From: Streptomyces zhihengii
GTDB taxonomy: Bacteria; Actinomycetota; Actinomycetes; Streptomycetales; Streptomycetaceae
NCBI RefSeq assembly: GCF_016919245.1
Contig: NZ_JAFEJA010000002.1
Span: forward strand, 2,234,501 to 2,298,500
Direction of reading: 5' to 3'
Length of the DNA: 64,000 bases
Each line of letters opens with the position of its first letter. Positions within the stretch are counted from its first letter, which is position 1. The notes under the pieces are model-generated. The model did no database searches, was not told the origin of the DNA, and saw only the letters and a list, made by a program, of their open reading frames with translations. Shown one piece after another: positions 9,282-19,640 of this stretch. Made by a program: the position numbers and the translations under genes.

Positions 9282-9380
9282 CATGGCCCACCGACCCTGC
9301 GGGGCCGTGAAACGGGGTGACGTTCCGCCCATGCGGTGCCGGTCGCGGCGGTCGTCGCGACCGGCACACCATGGGGTGCG

Positions 9381-10838
<1,458 letters not shown>

Positions 10839-10996
10839 TCAACGGGCACCGCGGTCACGAGGCCCGGCGGGGACTCGGCCGGCCCGGGCGGGCCAGGCCG
10901 GCCGCCGGGCGATGTGCCCCCGGCGGCGGTCTCACGCCCCGGGACACGCGGCGGGTACTTCGTCGCGGTCCGAAGGGAGCCCGCTCACGAGCCGTT

Positions 10997-11006
10997 CGAA
11001 ATTTCG
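10997..11006. promoter_or_regulatory. xylanase-type operator, box 1
   Basis: The perfect palindrome CGAAATTTCG lies 189 bases upstream of the xylanase start. It belongs to the CGAAA-N-TTTCG family of elements known upstream of Streptomyces xylanase genes. No obvious core promoter could be placed with confidence. Confidence 0.5.
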
Positions 11007-11094
11007 TCTGACGATCGACTCTCCAGACAGGATGATTGAGGGATTGACGGTGCCTCGTCAACCCTCGGGCATTGATGAGTTTCCGAATGTATTT

Positions 11095-11105
11095 CGAAAC
11101 TTGCG
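11095..11105. promoter_or_regulatory. xylanase-type operator, box 2
   Basis: CGAAACTTGCG, overlapping the palindrome TTTCGAAA (11092-11099), differs by one base from the CGAAACTTTCG form of the family. It lies in the middle of the 564-base region between the two glycosidase genes. Confidence 0.45.
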
Positions 11106-11288
11106 GATCAGGTTGAAGGCCGATGGATTGCTGGACCCGCAGGTCGCACGACGCTCCACCTGTGGTTTTCCTGGGTTCAGCTGATGGTCACGCCCGAGAG
11201 CGAGGCGTCACCTCGCATTCGGACGGACGGCATCCCTTGACCCGAAGCCAAAGCGTTCCTACCTTGTGGCGTCACGGAACCGAAAGAT

Positions 11289-11305
11289 TGTCGAAACATT
11301 CGACA
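11289..11305. promoter_or_regulatory. xylanase-type operator, box 3
   Basis: TGTCGAAACATTCGACA is a perfect 17-base palindrome that contains CGAAACATTCG. It ends 68 bases before the GH62 start, a position suited to repression of that gene. Confidence 0.55.
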
Positions 11306-11372
11306 CCGAGCCCGGATGCGAGAACCGCCTGCGCTTCGGCGACAGCCCGCTCCCGCCCCCAAGGAGGCCCCG

Positions 11373-12839
11373 ATGTGGTTCCACCCCCCGTCCCCGGTCC
11401 GTCCACGACGATTACTCGGCGTCCTCGCGCCCCTGTTGCTGGTCGCCACCTTCCTGGGCGCCCAGCCCGCCGAGGCCGCGACCGTGGACCCCAACGCCTC
11501 ATATGTGCTGGTCAACCGCAACAGCGGCAAAGTCCTCGACGTCTACAACATGGCTACCGGCGACGGCGCCCGCATCACCCAGTGGACCAGGAACGACCAA
11601 AGCCAGCAGCAGTGGCAGTTCGTCGATTCCGGCGACGGCTACTACCGCCTCAAGTCCCGTCACTCGGGCAAGGTTCTGGACGTCTACAACTGGTCCACCG
11701 TGAACGGCGGCTCCATCGTCCAGTGGGCAGACCTGAACGCCGCCAACCAGCAGTGGCGGCTGGCCGACAGCTCCGACGGCTATATCCGGCTTGTCTCGCG
11801 CCACAGCAACAAGGCCCTCGAAGTGCAGGGCGCCGCCATCGCGGACAACGCGAACGTCGTCCAGTACGACGACTGGGGCGGCGCCAACCAGCAGTGGCGG
11901 CTCGTCAAGGTCGGTGCGGACACCCCGGGCCCGTGTGATCTTCCGTCGGCCCTCCGCTGGACCTCGACAGGCGCACTGGCGCAACCCAGACAGGGCTGGG
12001 CCTCGCTCAAGGACTTCACCGTCGCCCCCTACAACGGCGGCCAACTCGTCTACGCGACCACGCACGACACGGGGACGCGGTGGGGGTCGATGAACTTCGG
12101 CCCGTTCACCAACTGGTCGCAGATGGCCTCGGCCGGCCAGAACGCGATGTCCGTGCCGACCGTCGCACCCACCCTCTTCCACTTCGCGCCGAAGAACATC
12201 TGGGTGCTCGCCTACCAATGGGGCGGAACCGCGTTCTCCTACCGCACGTCGAGCGACCCCGCCAACCCCCACGGCTGGTCGTCCGAGCAGGTTCTCTTCT
12301 CCGGAACCATCCCGGACTCCGGCACGGGGCCCATCGACCAGGCACTCATAGGTGACGGCACGAACATGTACCTGTTCTTCGCCGGCGACAACGGCCGGAT
12401 CTACCGTGCCGGCATGCCGATCGGGAACTTCCCGGGCAGCTTCGGCTCGACCTCGACCGTGATCATGAGCGACACGACGAACAACCTGTTCGAAGCCCCG
12501 CAGGTCTACAAATTGCAGGGCCAGAACCGCTACCTCATGATCGTCGAAGCCATCGGCGCGCAGGGCCGCTACTTCCGCTCGTTCACGGCCACCAGTCTGA
12601 CGGGCTCCTGGACACCCCACGCCACGAGCGAGGGCAATCCCTTCGCCGGCAAGGCCAACAGCGGCGCCACCTGGACCAACGACATCAGTCACGGTGAACT
12701 GCTCCGCACCAGCGCCGACCAGACCATGACCGTCGACCCCTGCCACCTGCAGTTTCTCTACCAGGGACGCAGCCCCGACTCCGGTGGCGACTACGGCCTG
12801 CTGCCCTATCGCCCGGGTCTGCTGACTCTCCAGCGCTGA
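11373..12839 (+). CDS. secreted GH62 alpha-L-arabinofuranosidase with N-terminal CBM13
   Basis: Removes arabinose side chains from arabinoxylan, complementing the neighbouring xylanase. The precursor has 488 residues. A signal peptide of about 35 residues ends AEAA, and a CBM13 trefoil (about 40-180) has three QxW repeats (QQQWQF, NQQWRL, NQQWRL). The GH62 five-blade propeller begins at CDLPSALRW. The three catalytic acids fit LKDFT (base Asp), GPIDQA (Asp) and FEAPQVYK (acid Glu). A strong AAGGAGG lies 5 bases before the ATG. The lectin precedes the catalytic domain, the reverse of the order in the xylanase. Confidence 0.93.
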   Translation: MWFHPPSPVRPRRLLGVLAPLLLVATFLGAQPAEAATVDPNASYVLVNRNSGKVLDVYNMATGDGARITQWTRNDQSQQQWQFVDSGDGYYRLKSRHSGKVLDVYNWSTVNGGSIVQWADLNAANQQWRLADSSDGYIRLVSRHSNKALEVQGAAIADNANVVQYDDWGGANQQWRLVKVGADTPGPCDLPSALRWTSTGALAQPRQGWASLKDFTVAPYNGGQLVYATTHDTGTRWGSMNFGPFTNWSQMASAGQNAMSVPTVAPTLFHFAPKNIWVLAYQWGGTAFSYRTSSDPANPHGWSSEQVLFSGTIPDSGTGPIDQALIGDGTNMYLFFAGDNGRIYRAGMPIGNFPGSFGSTSTVIMSDTTNNLFEAPQVYKLQGQNRYLMIVEAIGAQGRYFRSFTATSLTGSWTPHATSEGNPFAGKANSGATWTNDISHGELLRTSADQTMTVDPCHLQFLYQGRSPDSGGDYGLLPYRPGLLTLQR

Positions 12840-12929
12840 AACAACGACGGGTCCGGTCCGGGTGCGAAGGTTCGCGGGGGGGGGGTGCCCCTATGCGTTT
12901 GGTCAAGCTGTGTGGCTCACAATGCGGGC

Positions 12930-13388
12930 ATGGATGACCAGGGTGGGGACTCGGTGTCGGTGTGGCGGGTGGGTGGGGCGGCTCGATTGGCGGGCTATGC
13001 GATCCCGGCTGCTGTGGGGGTGAAGGCGCTCTTCGGCTGGGCGGGGTGGGTTTCCTCTCCGGGAGCGGAGACGGCACGACTGGCCGGGTTGTGGTCGGGG
13101 CTGGCCGTCGGCGTCGCGTTGTTCTTCTGGTGGGCGATTCTCAGGGTCCGGCTTGCGGTCGGCCCTGACGGGATCGTGGCGGTCAACCCATGGGGGACCC
13201 ACCACCTGGCGCTGGACGAGGTGGCATCGGTGCGGCTTGGCGCGTGGGGTGCGGAGTTCCATCACGGAGACGGCTTCAAGACCACGGCCTATGCGCTGAG
13301 CGAGCTGGCCGCAGGAACCTCGCAGGACCGGCGGTTCGCGGAACTGCAGGCAGTTCTGGAGGCGGCCCCCGATTCCTCGTCGCAGTGA
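12930..13388 (+). CDS. PH-like domain small membrane protein
   Basis: A 152-residue protein with two transmembrane segments (about residues 18-40 and 53-75). A C-terminal beta-rich region of the bacterial PH type follows: LRVRLAVGPDGIVAVNPWGTHH and EVASVRLG, with a final helix. The ATG at 12930 gives MDDQGGDS; the nearest upstream start lacks a ribosome-binding site. A run of ten G residues (12876-12885) lies upstream. It belongs to the common Streptomyces PH-domain membrane proteins of unknown function and is bordered on the right by the IS110 transposase gene. Confidence 0.7.
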   Translation: MDDQGGDSVSVWRVGGAARLAGYAIPAAVGVKALFGWAGWVSSPGAETARLAGLWSGLAVGVALFFWWAILRVRLAVGPDGIVAVNPWGTHHLALDEVASVRLGAWGAEFHHGDGFKTTAYALSELAAGTSQDRRFAELQAVLEAAPDSSSQ

Positions 13389-13406
13389 CGCCTGCGGGGA
13401 CGGCGG

Positions 13407-14606
13407 TCAGGAACTGGCCGGCCGCGGTTCGTAGAAGGTTCCGTCGCGGAGCATCGCGAAGAGGACGTCGGCCCGGCGTCTGGCGAGGCAGAGCAGGGCC
13501 TGGGTGTGGTGCTTTCCCTGGGCGATCTTCTTGTCGTAGTAGGCCCTGGATGCCGGGTCGGCCAGGGCGGCGAACGCGGAGAGGAAGAAGGCTCGTTTGA
13601 GCTGCTTGTTTCCTCTCCGGGAAGGCTGTTCACCGCGGATCGACGAGCCCGAGCTCCGGGTCGCCGGGGCGAGGCCGGCGTAGGCGGCGAGGTGGCCTGC
13701 GGTCGGGAAGGTGCTGCCGTCGCCGACCTCGATCAGGATGCGGGCTCCGGTTCTGACGCCGACTCCTGGCATCGACGTCAGGACCTTCGAAAGAGGGTGG
13801 GCGTCCAGGAGTTCTTCGATCCGCCCGGCCAGCAGTTTCCGCTGGTCGAGCACGGCGGTCAGAGAGGTGGCGAGGCTGGGGACGATCAGCGCGGCCGCGT
13901 CGGTCCCCGGGACGGTCACGGTCTGTTCGTCGAGGGCGGCGAAGATCTCCTCGACCAGCCGCTCGGCCATCCTCGGCGCCTTCGGCCGCAGCAGCGTGAC
14001 CAGTCGCCGCCTGCCGGCCTTGCGTATCTGGGCCGGTGACCCGAACCGCTCCAGCAACGCAAGAACGGCCGGGTGCTGCAACCGGGGCCCCAGCACCCGC
14101 TCCAGCGACGGATGGATCTGCGTCAGCAGCCCGTGGAGCCGGTTCGCGACGCGGGTGGCCTCGCCGGCCAGGTCGTCGTCGAAGCCGACGATCATCTCCA
14201 GCTCGGCGATCGTCTCGTCCTCGCCGTCGATCGCCCGCAGCGTGTGCGGCATCGCGCGGGCCGCATCGGCGATGATGAACGCGTCCTTCGCGTCGGTCTT
14301 GGCCTCGCCCGGGTAGAGGTCGGCGATCCGCCGCATCGTCAGCCCGGGCAGGTAGGCGACCGGGCAGCCCATGTCCCGGGCGACCGCCAGCGGCAGGGCG
14401 CCGATCGAGGCCGGCTGGTCGACCACGACCAGCACTGTTCCGTGCTTGGCCTTCAGTTTCGCGAACAGATCGCGGAGCTTGGGTTCAGTGTTGGGCAGCC
14501 GCTTGTCGAATGCCTTCTTGCCGGCCGGGGTGACGGCGGTGGCGTGGTGTTCGCCCTTGCCGACGTCCAGGCCGAGGAAGACGTCGATGTCGCCGGTGTC
14601 GATCAC
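13407..14606 (-). CDS. IS110-family transposase (DEDD type)
   Basis: A complete 399-residue recombinase. The N-terminal RuvC-like DEDD domain shows FLGLDVGKGEHH (first Asp), then VVVDQPAS, and EAKTDAKDAFIIADAAR (the last Asp pair). The C-terminal Transposase_20 domain contains LTSMPGVGVRTGARILIEVGD, a helix-hairpin-helix, and AGLAPATRSSGSSIRG with the serine thought to act as nucleophile. There is no internal stop, so the element may be active. In this family the long non-coding segment upstream of the gene can encode the bridge RNA; here that lies to the right of 14606. Confidence 0.93.
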   Translation of the reverse strand: MIDTGDIDVFLGLDVGKGEHHATAVTPAGKKAFDKRLPNTEPKLRDLFAKLKAKHGTVLVVVDQPASIGALPLAVARDMGCPVAYLPGLTMRRIADLYPGEAKTDAKDAFIIADAARAMPHTLRAIDGEDETIAELEMIVGFDDDLAGEATRVANRLHGLLTQIHPSLERVLGPRLQHPAVLALLERFGSPAQIRKAGRRRLVTLLRPKAPRMAERLVEEIFAALDEQTVTVPGTDAAALIVPSLATSLTAVLDQRKLLAGRIEELLDAHPLSKVLTSMPGVGVRTGARILIEVGDGSTFPTAGHLAAYAGLAPATRSSGSSIRGEQPSRRGNKQLKRAFFLSAFAALADPASRAYYDKKIAQGKHHTQALLCLARRRADVLFAMLRDGTFYEPRPASS

Positions 14607-15221
14607 GTGCAGGCCCCTCCATCACGCTTTCGTCCGGCCTTGCCTGGGCACCGAGCTGCCACATCCACGTTACGGAGAGCTCTTCCGGTCATGGGTGAAG
14701 CCGGTGCTCAAGCCCCTCATCAGCGGTCCGTCGATGCCTCCGGACCCGGTGACACCACCCCCCGGATCATCAACAACAGGAGGGGGAAGTCATGCCGGAC
14801 CCGAAGGCCGGAGGCCCCATTGCAGAGCCACGAAAAAGGTAACGGGGGGGGGCGGGCGGGATGACGGTAAACCGGCGGGGCGGCTGGGCAGGATGGATCA
14901 CGATCGCCGCCGCGACCCAATCGTCCGGCACGGCGGCTCCGCCGCCCGCACCCACCGAGGACGAGCCTTCCGCCGGGGAGCTTCAGGACGAGCTGCCGTG
15001 GTTGATCCACGGGCCCGGTGTAGCCCAGCACCACCGCATCCGCAGCGTTCATCCCCACAGCGTGCCGCAACCCGGCCGCGCTGCCCGCCCGCGGCTCGCA
15101 GCTTCGGGAAGGCGCCCTGGCAGCCCTGCTGGCTGTTCCCGGATCGGGCGTGGTGCCTGGTAAGGCCGAGCCAAACACGAGACAAGGCCGGCTCCCTACG
15201 GGACGCACCCGGGCCGCCGAT
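14607..15221. other. non-coding region upstream of IS110 transposase
   Basis: No convincing gene is present. The first 240 bases directly upstream of the transposase start (minus-strand transcript) contain possible stem-loops, for example GGCCTCCGGCCTTCGGGTCCGG near 14795-14815, and a GGAGGGGC ribosome-binding site next to the transposase. This is where an IS110-type element would carry its left end and a structured RNA. The element boundary is not determinable, as the family lacks clear inverted repeats. The rest, to 15221, has only Arg/Pro-rich shadow frames. Confidence 0.35.
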
Positions 15222-15356
15222 CCCGGCAGGGTAGGCCAGCACGGCCTGGAGATCGTCCAGGCGGTCACGGAAAGCCTGTTCATGGAGCAGGAGCCGCTCG
15301 GCAAGCGCATCACGGCCCGCATCAACCTCTCCGGCGCCCCTGATATGAGCTTCTAG
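15222..15356 (+). pseudogene. anti-sigma/SpoIIE-associated ATPase, C-terminal fragment
   Basis: About 44 codons read GQHGLEIVQAVTESLFMEQEP followed by LGKRITARINL and a stop. This is the last part of GHKL-type ATP-binding proteins of Streptomyces, in which the G-x-HGLEIV motif is the final ATP-lid helix. The histidine-kinase-like N-terminal part is absent upstream. It is therefore a gene remnant. Confidence 0.5.
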
Positions 15357-15666
15357 GGCCTGTATCCGGTGGTGATCCGGGCGGGCGACTGTTCATGCTG
15401 CGGAGGGAGCCTGGAACGCCTACGAAAGCGGTAGGTGCTGACCTGACCAGCCCCTGCCGGAGCCGTAGACAAGCGCTGTTCGCAGTCGGTCCTGGCACAA
15501 CATCCGTGAAGTCGAGCCGGCTGTCGGTCTCCGAGGGCCGAGGGCGCTGACTGGCCCGTGCGGCATCAGGCCCGCGGTGGCGCGCAGTCGTCGTCGGTCC
15601 AGGCAGATCGTTCACCCACCCCGGTCAGTGCCACGTCGGCTGTCGGGTGAAGAGGCGAATCCGCGG

Positions 15667-15920
15667 ATGTCGGTGTGTCCTGGCTCCAGCTCGCCCTCCA
15701 GCGCGTTCAGGAGCGTATCGCTGCCTGGAGCGTAGGGAGGTCGAGCGCCGCCGCGGCCGTGCGGCCGCGGCGGCGGTGCCGGATTGGATGATCGAGACCG
15801 GCATCGGCGCCGACCGCCTCGCCTCTACGTCCATGTCGGCGGCTGGCGCATGGCCGGGAAACGACTCTGCGGCATCACGCGGTTCGAGACCGCGGCCTGC
15901 GGCGGACGGACCGATTATGC
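15667..15920 (+). pseudogene. DUF6233 family protein, frameshifted
   Basis: Pieces in different frames read LQLALQRVQERIAAW, then AVPDWMIETGIGADR, then LYVHVGGWRMAGKR. This is the order and spacing of the Streptomyces DUF6233 family (helical N-terminus, PPDWLIE, VHxGxCxMAGKR). At least two frameshifts are needed, and the conserved C-terminal Cys-rich part is not present. It ends where the convergent DUF2267 gene ends. Confidence 0.6.
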
Positions 15921-16358
15921 GGCCGGGGTGAGTTCGGCGCGGCCGAACAGCAGTGCGTAACCGGTGGGGAGTTGGTGCAGGATGCGGGTGATGAGGTCGG
16001 GTCCGGCATGGGTTGCGACGGCCGCGAGGACGGAGCCGGTGTCCCACCGGGTCGTGGCCAGGGGTGCACCGTTGCGGGCAGCGAGGTCCTTGACGAAGGC
16101 CCAGCCTCCCAGCGGCTGGGTGCCGGGGGTCTGCTTGGTCAGGATGCGTGCGGCTTCGAGGGGCAGGCGGGCGGCCAGGTCGACGCGTTCGTCGCCGGTC
16201 AGCTGGCGTCCCAGTCCTGCCAGGACCAGGCGGACGGCTTCGTCGGCTCGCTCGCGTGTGGGGTAGGCGCCTTCGTAGCGGACCTTCTCCAGCATCTGCT
16301 CGTACGCCGTCGAGTACGGCTGCTGGTGTTCGAGCGGTGCGCGCACGTCGGTGATCAC
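15915..16358 (-). CDS. DUF2267 domain protein
   Basis: A 147-residue soluble helical protein of the DUF2267 family, starting at GTG (VITDVRAP). Family features seen are the early YEQMLEKVRYEGAYPTRERADEAVR helix pair, LAARLPLEAARIL in the middle, and the terminal LPTGYALLFGRAEL, which resembles the end of the next gene. In actinomycetes these proteins accompany Hsp20 and stress genes; the molecular role is unknown. It is followed upstream by a second DUF2267 gene and hsp18 in the same direction, with spacing of 62 and 105 bases. Confidence 0.8.
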   Translation of the reverse strand: MITDVRAPLEHQQPYSTAYEQMLEKVRYEGAYPTRERADEAVRLVLAGLGRQLTGDERVDLAARLPLEAARILTKQTPGTQPLGGWAFVKDLAARNGAPLATTRWDTGSVLAAVATHAGPDLITRILHQLPTGYALLFGRAELTPAA

Positions 16359-16420
16359 TGCGGTGGGATGCCTTTCGTCAAGCCGGGGTCGGGTGGGTGC
16401 CGGTGGGCGGCACCCGGTGG

Positions 16421-16816
16421 TCAGGTGGTTTGGGGGCGGCCGAAGAGGAGGTCGTAGCCGACGGGGAGCTGGAGCAGGATCTGGCCCAGCAGTTCGTCGC
16501 CGGTGGCGTCGGCGACTGTGGACAGCACGGCGCTGACGTCCCAGGTCGCGGTCTGCTCGGTGGCGCCCTCGATCCAGGCCGCGGTCGCCCGCACGAATCG
16601 CTCCGGCGGCAGCGGCTCGGCGCTCTGGAGCGGGTTGAGCAGGATCAGGGCGTATCCCTCCGGCAGGCGTGCCGCGAGCTGGGCGCGGACCTCGCCGACC
16701 AGGTGTGCGCCGAGCAGAGCGAGCACTACACGAGCCGCGCGCTCGGCTTCCTCCACAGTGCCGTACTCTCCGCGTTCCTTGACGTGATCGAGAAACGCTT
16801 CACGTCGCAGAGTCAT
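16421..16816 (-). CDS. DUF2267 domain protein
   Basis: A 131-residue paralogue of the preceding gene. It begins MTLRREAFLDHVKERGEYGT and ends LPVGYDLLFGRPQTT. The ATG at 16816 is preferred; a GTG 12 bases upstream (VAVEMT...) is a possible alternative, since AGGAAAGG sits before both. The two DUF2267 proteins share the RADE/EEAERAAR helix, the LAARLPEG turn and the GYxLLFGR ending. This points to an old duplication. Probably co-transcribed with hsp18. Confidence 0.8.
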   Translation of the reverse strand: MTLRREAFLDHVKERGEYGTVEEAERAARVVLALLGAHLVGEVRAQLAARLPEGYALILLNPLQSAEPLPPERFVRATAAWIEGATEQTATWDVSAVLSTVADATGDELLGQILLQLPVGYDLLFGRPQTT

Positions 16817-16921
16817 CTCGACAGCCACCCTTTCCTGTCCTGCGAACTGCCCGCGGGGGTACGGAGGACGGGGCGAGGGGAAGGTCAGGTACCCCCGTCC
16901 TCCGCACCGTTGCGGCCGGCT

Positions 16922-17353
16922 CTAGCCGGAGATCTCCTTGTGCCCGGAACCGACGCCGATGGAGATCTTGCGGGGCTTGGCGCGCTCGGCGATCGGGATG
17001 CGCAGGGTGAGCACGCCCGCGTCGTAGTCGGCCTTGATGTGCTCGGTGTCGAGGGTGTCGGCGAGCACGATCTGGCGGGAGAAGACACCCAGGGGCCGCT
17101 CGGACAGTTCCATCTGCACGTCGTCGGCCTTGGCCACCGGCCGGCGCTCGGCCTTGACGGTGAGCATGTTCCGTTCGACGTCGATGTCGATCGCGTCCGC
17201 TGCGACGCCGGGAAGATCGAAGGCCACCACGTACTGGTCGCCCTCGCGGTAGGCGTCCATCGGCATAGCCGACGGCTTCGACCAGGTCCCCGGTACCAGC
17301 AGCTGCTGCGTCAGCCGGTCCAGCTCACGGAAGGGGTCAGTGCGCATCAACAT
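16922..17353 (-). CDS. hsp18: small heat-shock protein Hsp18 (Hsp20 family)
   Basis: An ATP-independent chaperone of 143 residues that holds unfolding proteins. The N-terminus [14 protein letters not shown] is typical of the actinobacterial Hsp18 group. The alpha-crystallin domain covers about 30-130, with FDLPGV, VEAERRP-like VKAERRP, and the AGVLTLRIP motif near the end. The ATG has GGAGG about 10 bases upstream. It is divergent from rheA, and the intergenic region holds two perfect RheA operators, so it should be induced by heat when RheA lets go. Confidence 0.92.
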   Translation of the reverse strand: MLMRTDPFRELDRLTQQLLVPGTWSKPSAMPMDAYREGDQYVVAFDLPGVAADAIDIDVERNMLTVKAERRPVAKADDVQMELSERPLGVFSRQIVLADTLDTEHIKADYDAGVLTLRIPIAERAKPRKISIGVGSGHKEISG

Positions 17354-17419
17354 CGTGAAAACACCTCCAGCAGGTTCAGGCAGTAACTGCCAATGCGCCT
17401 CACTGACACCGTTGTAACA

Positions 17420-17464
17420 TGTCATCCAATGGATGACAAACAAGCTGTCATCTATGCGATGACA
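17420..17464. promoter_or_regulatory. two RheA operators between hsp18 and rheA
   Basis: TGTCATCCAATGGATGACA (17420-17438) and TGTCATCTATGCGATGACA (17446-17464) are both exact TGTCATC-N5-GATGACA, the operator described for RheA in S. albus. Their centres are 26 bases apart. The second ends 15 bases before the rheA start chosen here, so it also fits autoregulation. Confidence 0.9.
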
Positions 17465-17479
17465 ACCAGGGAGGTGCTC

Positions 17480-18124
17480 GTGACCCCGGCCGACCAACCG
17501 CCCACGACCGGCACCGACGCCCACAGCCCGGCGTCCTTCCTCGCCGCCGCAGCGGCCCTCGACGCCATAGACGACGCCATGCGCGAAGCCCGGCAGAAGG
17601 CTCCGCACGCATCCGATGCCGGGCCGCGCCCGGAACAGGCCCTGGCCTCACTGATGCTCTTGCGACAGCTCCGCGACCAGCTCGCCGGATGGGAGACAGG
17701 GCTGATCGAAACCGCCCGCGACGCGGGCGCCAGCTGGGCCGACCTGGCCCAGCCCCTCGGCGTGGCCAGCCGCCAGGCCGCCGAGCGCCGCTACCTGCGC
17801 GGCCGCCCCGGCCCTGCCGGTACTACCGGCGAACAGCGCGTGACAGCCACCCGCCAGGCCCGTGCCGCGACCCGCACCACCGCCGCCTGGGCGCGCCACA
17901 ACGCCGGCGAGCTGAGACGTCTCGCCGGACAGATCACCGCACTCACCGACCTGCCCGCCGCAGCTCGCCGTCCGCTCAGCGAACTCGATGCGGCCCTCGC
18001 CCACGACGACCCCGCCGACCTCATCGCGCCGCTGGCCGCCACACGCCCCCACCTGGCCGCCACCCGTCCCGACCTTGCCGCCCGGCTCGACACCCTCGCA
18101 GCCCCGAGTAGGCCCGCCAACTGA
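17480..18124 (+). CDS. rheA: RheA, repressor of hsp18
   Basis: A 214-residue regulator that in S. albus represses hsp18 and loses DNA binding on heating. The GTG at 17480 is chosen because GGGAGG lies 5 bases upstream; an ATG at 17459 would put the second operator within the gene. A helix-turn-helix-like segment, [20 protein letters not shown] plus QAAERRYLR, lies around residues 80-110. The C-terminal half is Ala/Arg-rich helical. The divergent partner and two operators make the assignment strong. The name rests on genetic context and the conserved [17 protein letters not shown] motif. Confidence 0.85.
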   Translation: MTPADQPPTTGTDAHSPASFLAAAAALDAIDDAMREARQKAPHASDAGPRPEQALASLMLLRQLRDQLAGWETGLIETARDAGASWADLAQPLGVASRQAAERRYLRGRPGPAGTTGEQRVTATRQARAATRTTAAWARHNAGELRRLAGQITALTDLPAAARRPLSELDAALAHDDPADLIAPLAATRPHLAATRPDLAARLDTLAAPSRPAN

Positions 18125-18541
18125 AGACGCAGGCCACCGGTTGGTGGGGTGTCCATCCTGGTTGTGGGCAGGCGCCCGAGGAACAGATCGGCCCTGGGTG
18201 GCACCTGCAGTGTTGGGGATGCCACTCGACGAGCACGATGGTGGCGTCGTCGTGGAGCCGTGTGCCGCGGAGCGGGTTCGTCGACCCGGCGGCACGGTCA
18301 GCGCCTGGCGGGCTTTGCTGTGCTGCGGCGGGGCCTGGCCCGGCGTCTACATCTGCTGGGCGCCGTCGTCCCGCTTGGTATCGGACGCGGTGATCGTGAC
18401 GACGGCGTGCCGGGTGGTGCCGGCCAGCGCTTCGACGAGGAAGCCGGCGGGGTGCTGGCCCGTGCCAGGCGCCGGCCAGCACTGGGCCCGTGGCCGAGCC
18501 CCTGCGCTGGTGTGGCCGGCGACCGCGTTTGACCGGGCCCG
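18125..18541 (-). pseudogene. gene remnants, including a SpoIIE-like phosphatase C-terminus
   Basis: No intact gene is seen. On the minus strand, around 18208-18280, the sequence reads LHDDATIVLVEWH, the closing metal-binding strand of SpoIIE/PP2C phosphatases. Further upstream, near 18360-18450, another frame gives FLVEALAGTTRHAVVTITAS, which looks like coding sequence but could not be identified. Stops and frame changes separate the pieces. Confidence 0.35.
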
Positions 18542-19012
18542 TCAGTCCGGGGCTCTGCCGCGGGCTTGGACGGCGTGCCGCAGGGCGGTGAGGCCTTCGG
18601 AGAGTGCGGTGTGTGCTGGAGCAGGCATCGCCTCGACGGCACTGAGCAGAGCGTTCCGACGGCGGTTGCGCAGCTCGTTCAGGCACGCCTGGCCGCGGTC
18701 GGTGAGGTGCAACTCCATGAGGCGCCGGTTGGTGTGGGCGCGATGGCGGCGGATGAGGCTGAGCGCTTCCAGGCGTTCGCACAGGCGGCTCACGGCTGAC
18801 GGAGCCGAACCCAGTACTTCTCCCAGTGCTCGCTGGCTGATCGCCGTGTGGCGTTCGAGGGCGTACAGGACGCGCAGCTGGGAGACCGATACCGCGGTGG
18901 GGGCGAGCGATTCCCCGCCGCGGTCCCACATGATCTCCAGCAGCTCGATCGCCTCGCACGCGGCCACGGCAGTTGCCTCAGCGAGATGTTCGACAGCAGG
19001 ATCTCCGGTCAT
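18542..19012 (-). CDS. MarR-family transcriptional regulator
   Basis: A 156-residue winged-helix DNA-binding protein. The MarR core is clear: SVSQLRVLYALERH (helix 2), QRALGEVLGSAPSAVSRLCERLEAL (recognition helix), RRHRAHTNRRLMELHLTDRG (wing), and a C-terminal dimer helix. The ATG at 19012 starts MTGDPAVEHL. It is clearly paralogous to the MarR gene at 31.5-32.0 kb, sharing SxSQLRxLYAxxR, SAVSRLCxRL and ALxEGLTAL. It stands alone between two phosphatase remnants, and no target operator was recognised. Confidence 0.85.
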   Translation of the reverse strand: MTGDPAVEHLAEATAVAACEAIELLEIMWDRGGESLAPTAVSVSQLRVLYALERHTAISQRALGEVLGSAPSAVSRLCERLEALSLIRRHRAHTNRRLMELHLTDRGQACLNELRNRRRNALLSAVEAMPAPAHTALSEGLTALRHAVQARGRAPD

Positions 19013-19195
19013 AACGGGGGCCAGTGTCGCATCTGTCACGTCTGGTGAGGAGTGCGCGTGGGCTTCAGCGGATGCTGCCCGCGGTCCGATTGGCCCGCGG
19101 TAGCCGGCACTGCGCACCCGCGCGCGCTGACGATGCGCTCGCCCCGCCCTTCCCCGCCTGCCGTTCACCGCGGCGGGCTGCCCCCGCCGCCGGCA

Positions 19196-19640
19196 GCGCG
19201 GTCGCACACCGAACGGCTCCAGGCCCACCGGCCAGCTGCTGCGCATCGCTCTGGACGGCACCAGCGCCCAGCTCGTCAACGCCGACCACCCACGGCCGCT
19301 CCTGCTGCGTGACGACACAGTCACCGAAGTGCGCTTGGCCGTGAACCTGCCGTTCGGCGTCGACCATTCCCACCACGGGACCTACCTGGTCCAGAACCTC
19401 GACCTGCGGCCCGGGGACCGGCTGCTGCTGCATACGGACGGCATGCAGGAGCGCGAGGCCGCAGCCGTCGACCTTCCGCATCTCCTGCGCGAGAGCGCCG
19501 CCGAGCACCCGCGCGAGGTCGTACGCACGCTGGTCGGAGCGGTCGCCGACGCCTACGACGGCCGCCCGCCCCGGGACGACGCCACCGTCTTGTGCCTGGA
19601 CTGGCACGGCCCCCACTCCGGCACCCTTGCCTACGGCTGA
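19196..19640 (+). pseudogene. SpoIIE-type PP2C phosphatase, 5'-truncated
   Basis: An open frame encodes the C-terminal part of a SpoIIE phosphatase: [46 protein letters not shown] (metal-binding TDGM) and the terminal [13 protein letters not shown]. The first half of the domain and any sensor part are missing, and 5' sequence to about 19050 breaks into other frames. A GTG at 19329 could start a short product, but that would lack the first metal ligands. It probably came from an anti-anti-sigma type regulator. Confidence 0.65.

Noticed and set aside
12876..12885. Run of ten G as phase-variable site
   Set aside because: It lies outside the coding frame used for the PH-domain gene, and no gene would be switched by a change in length.
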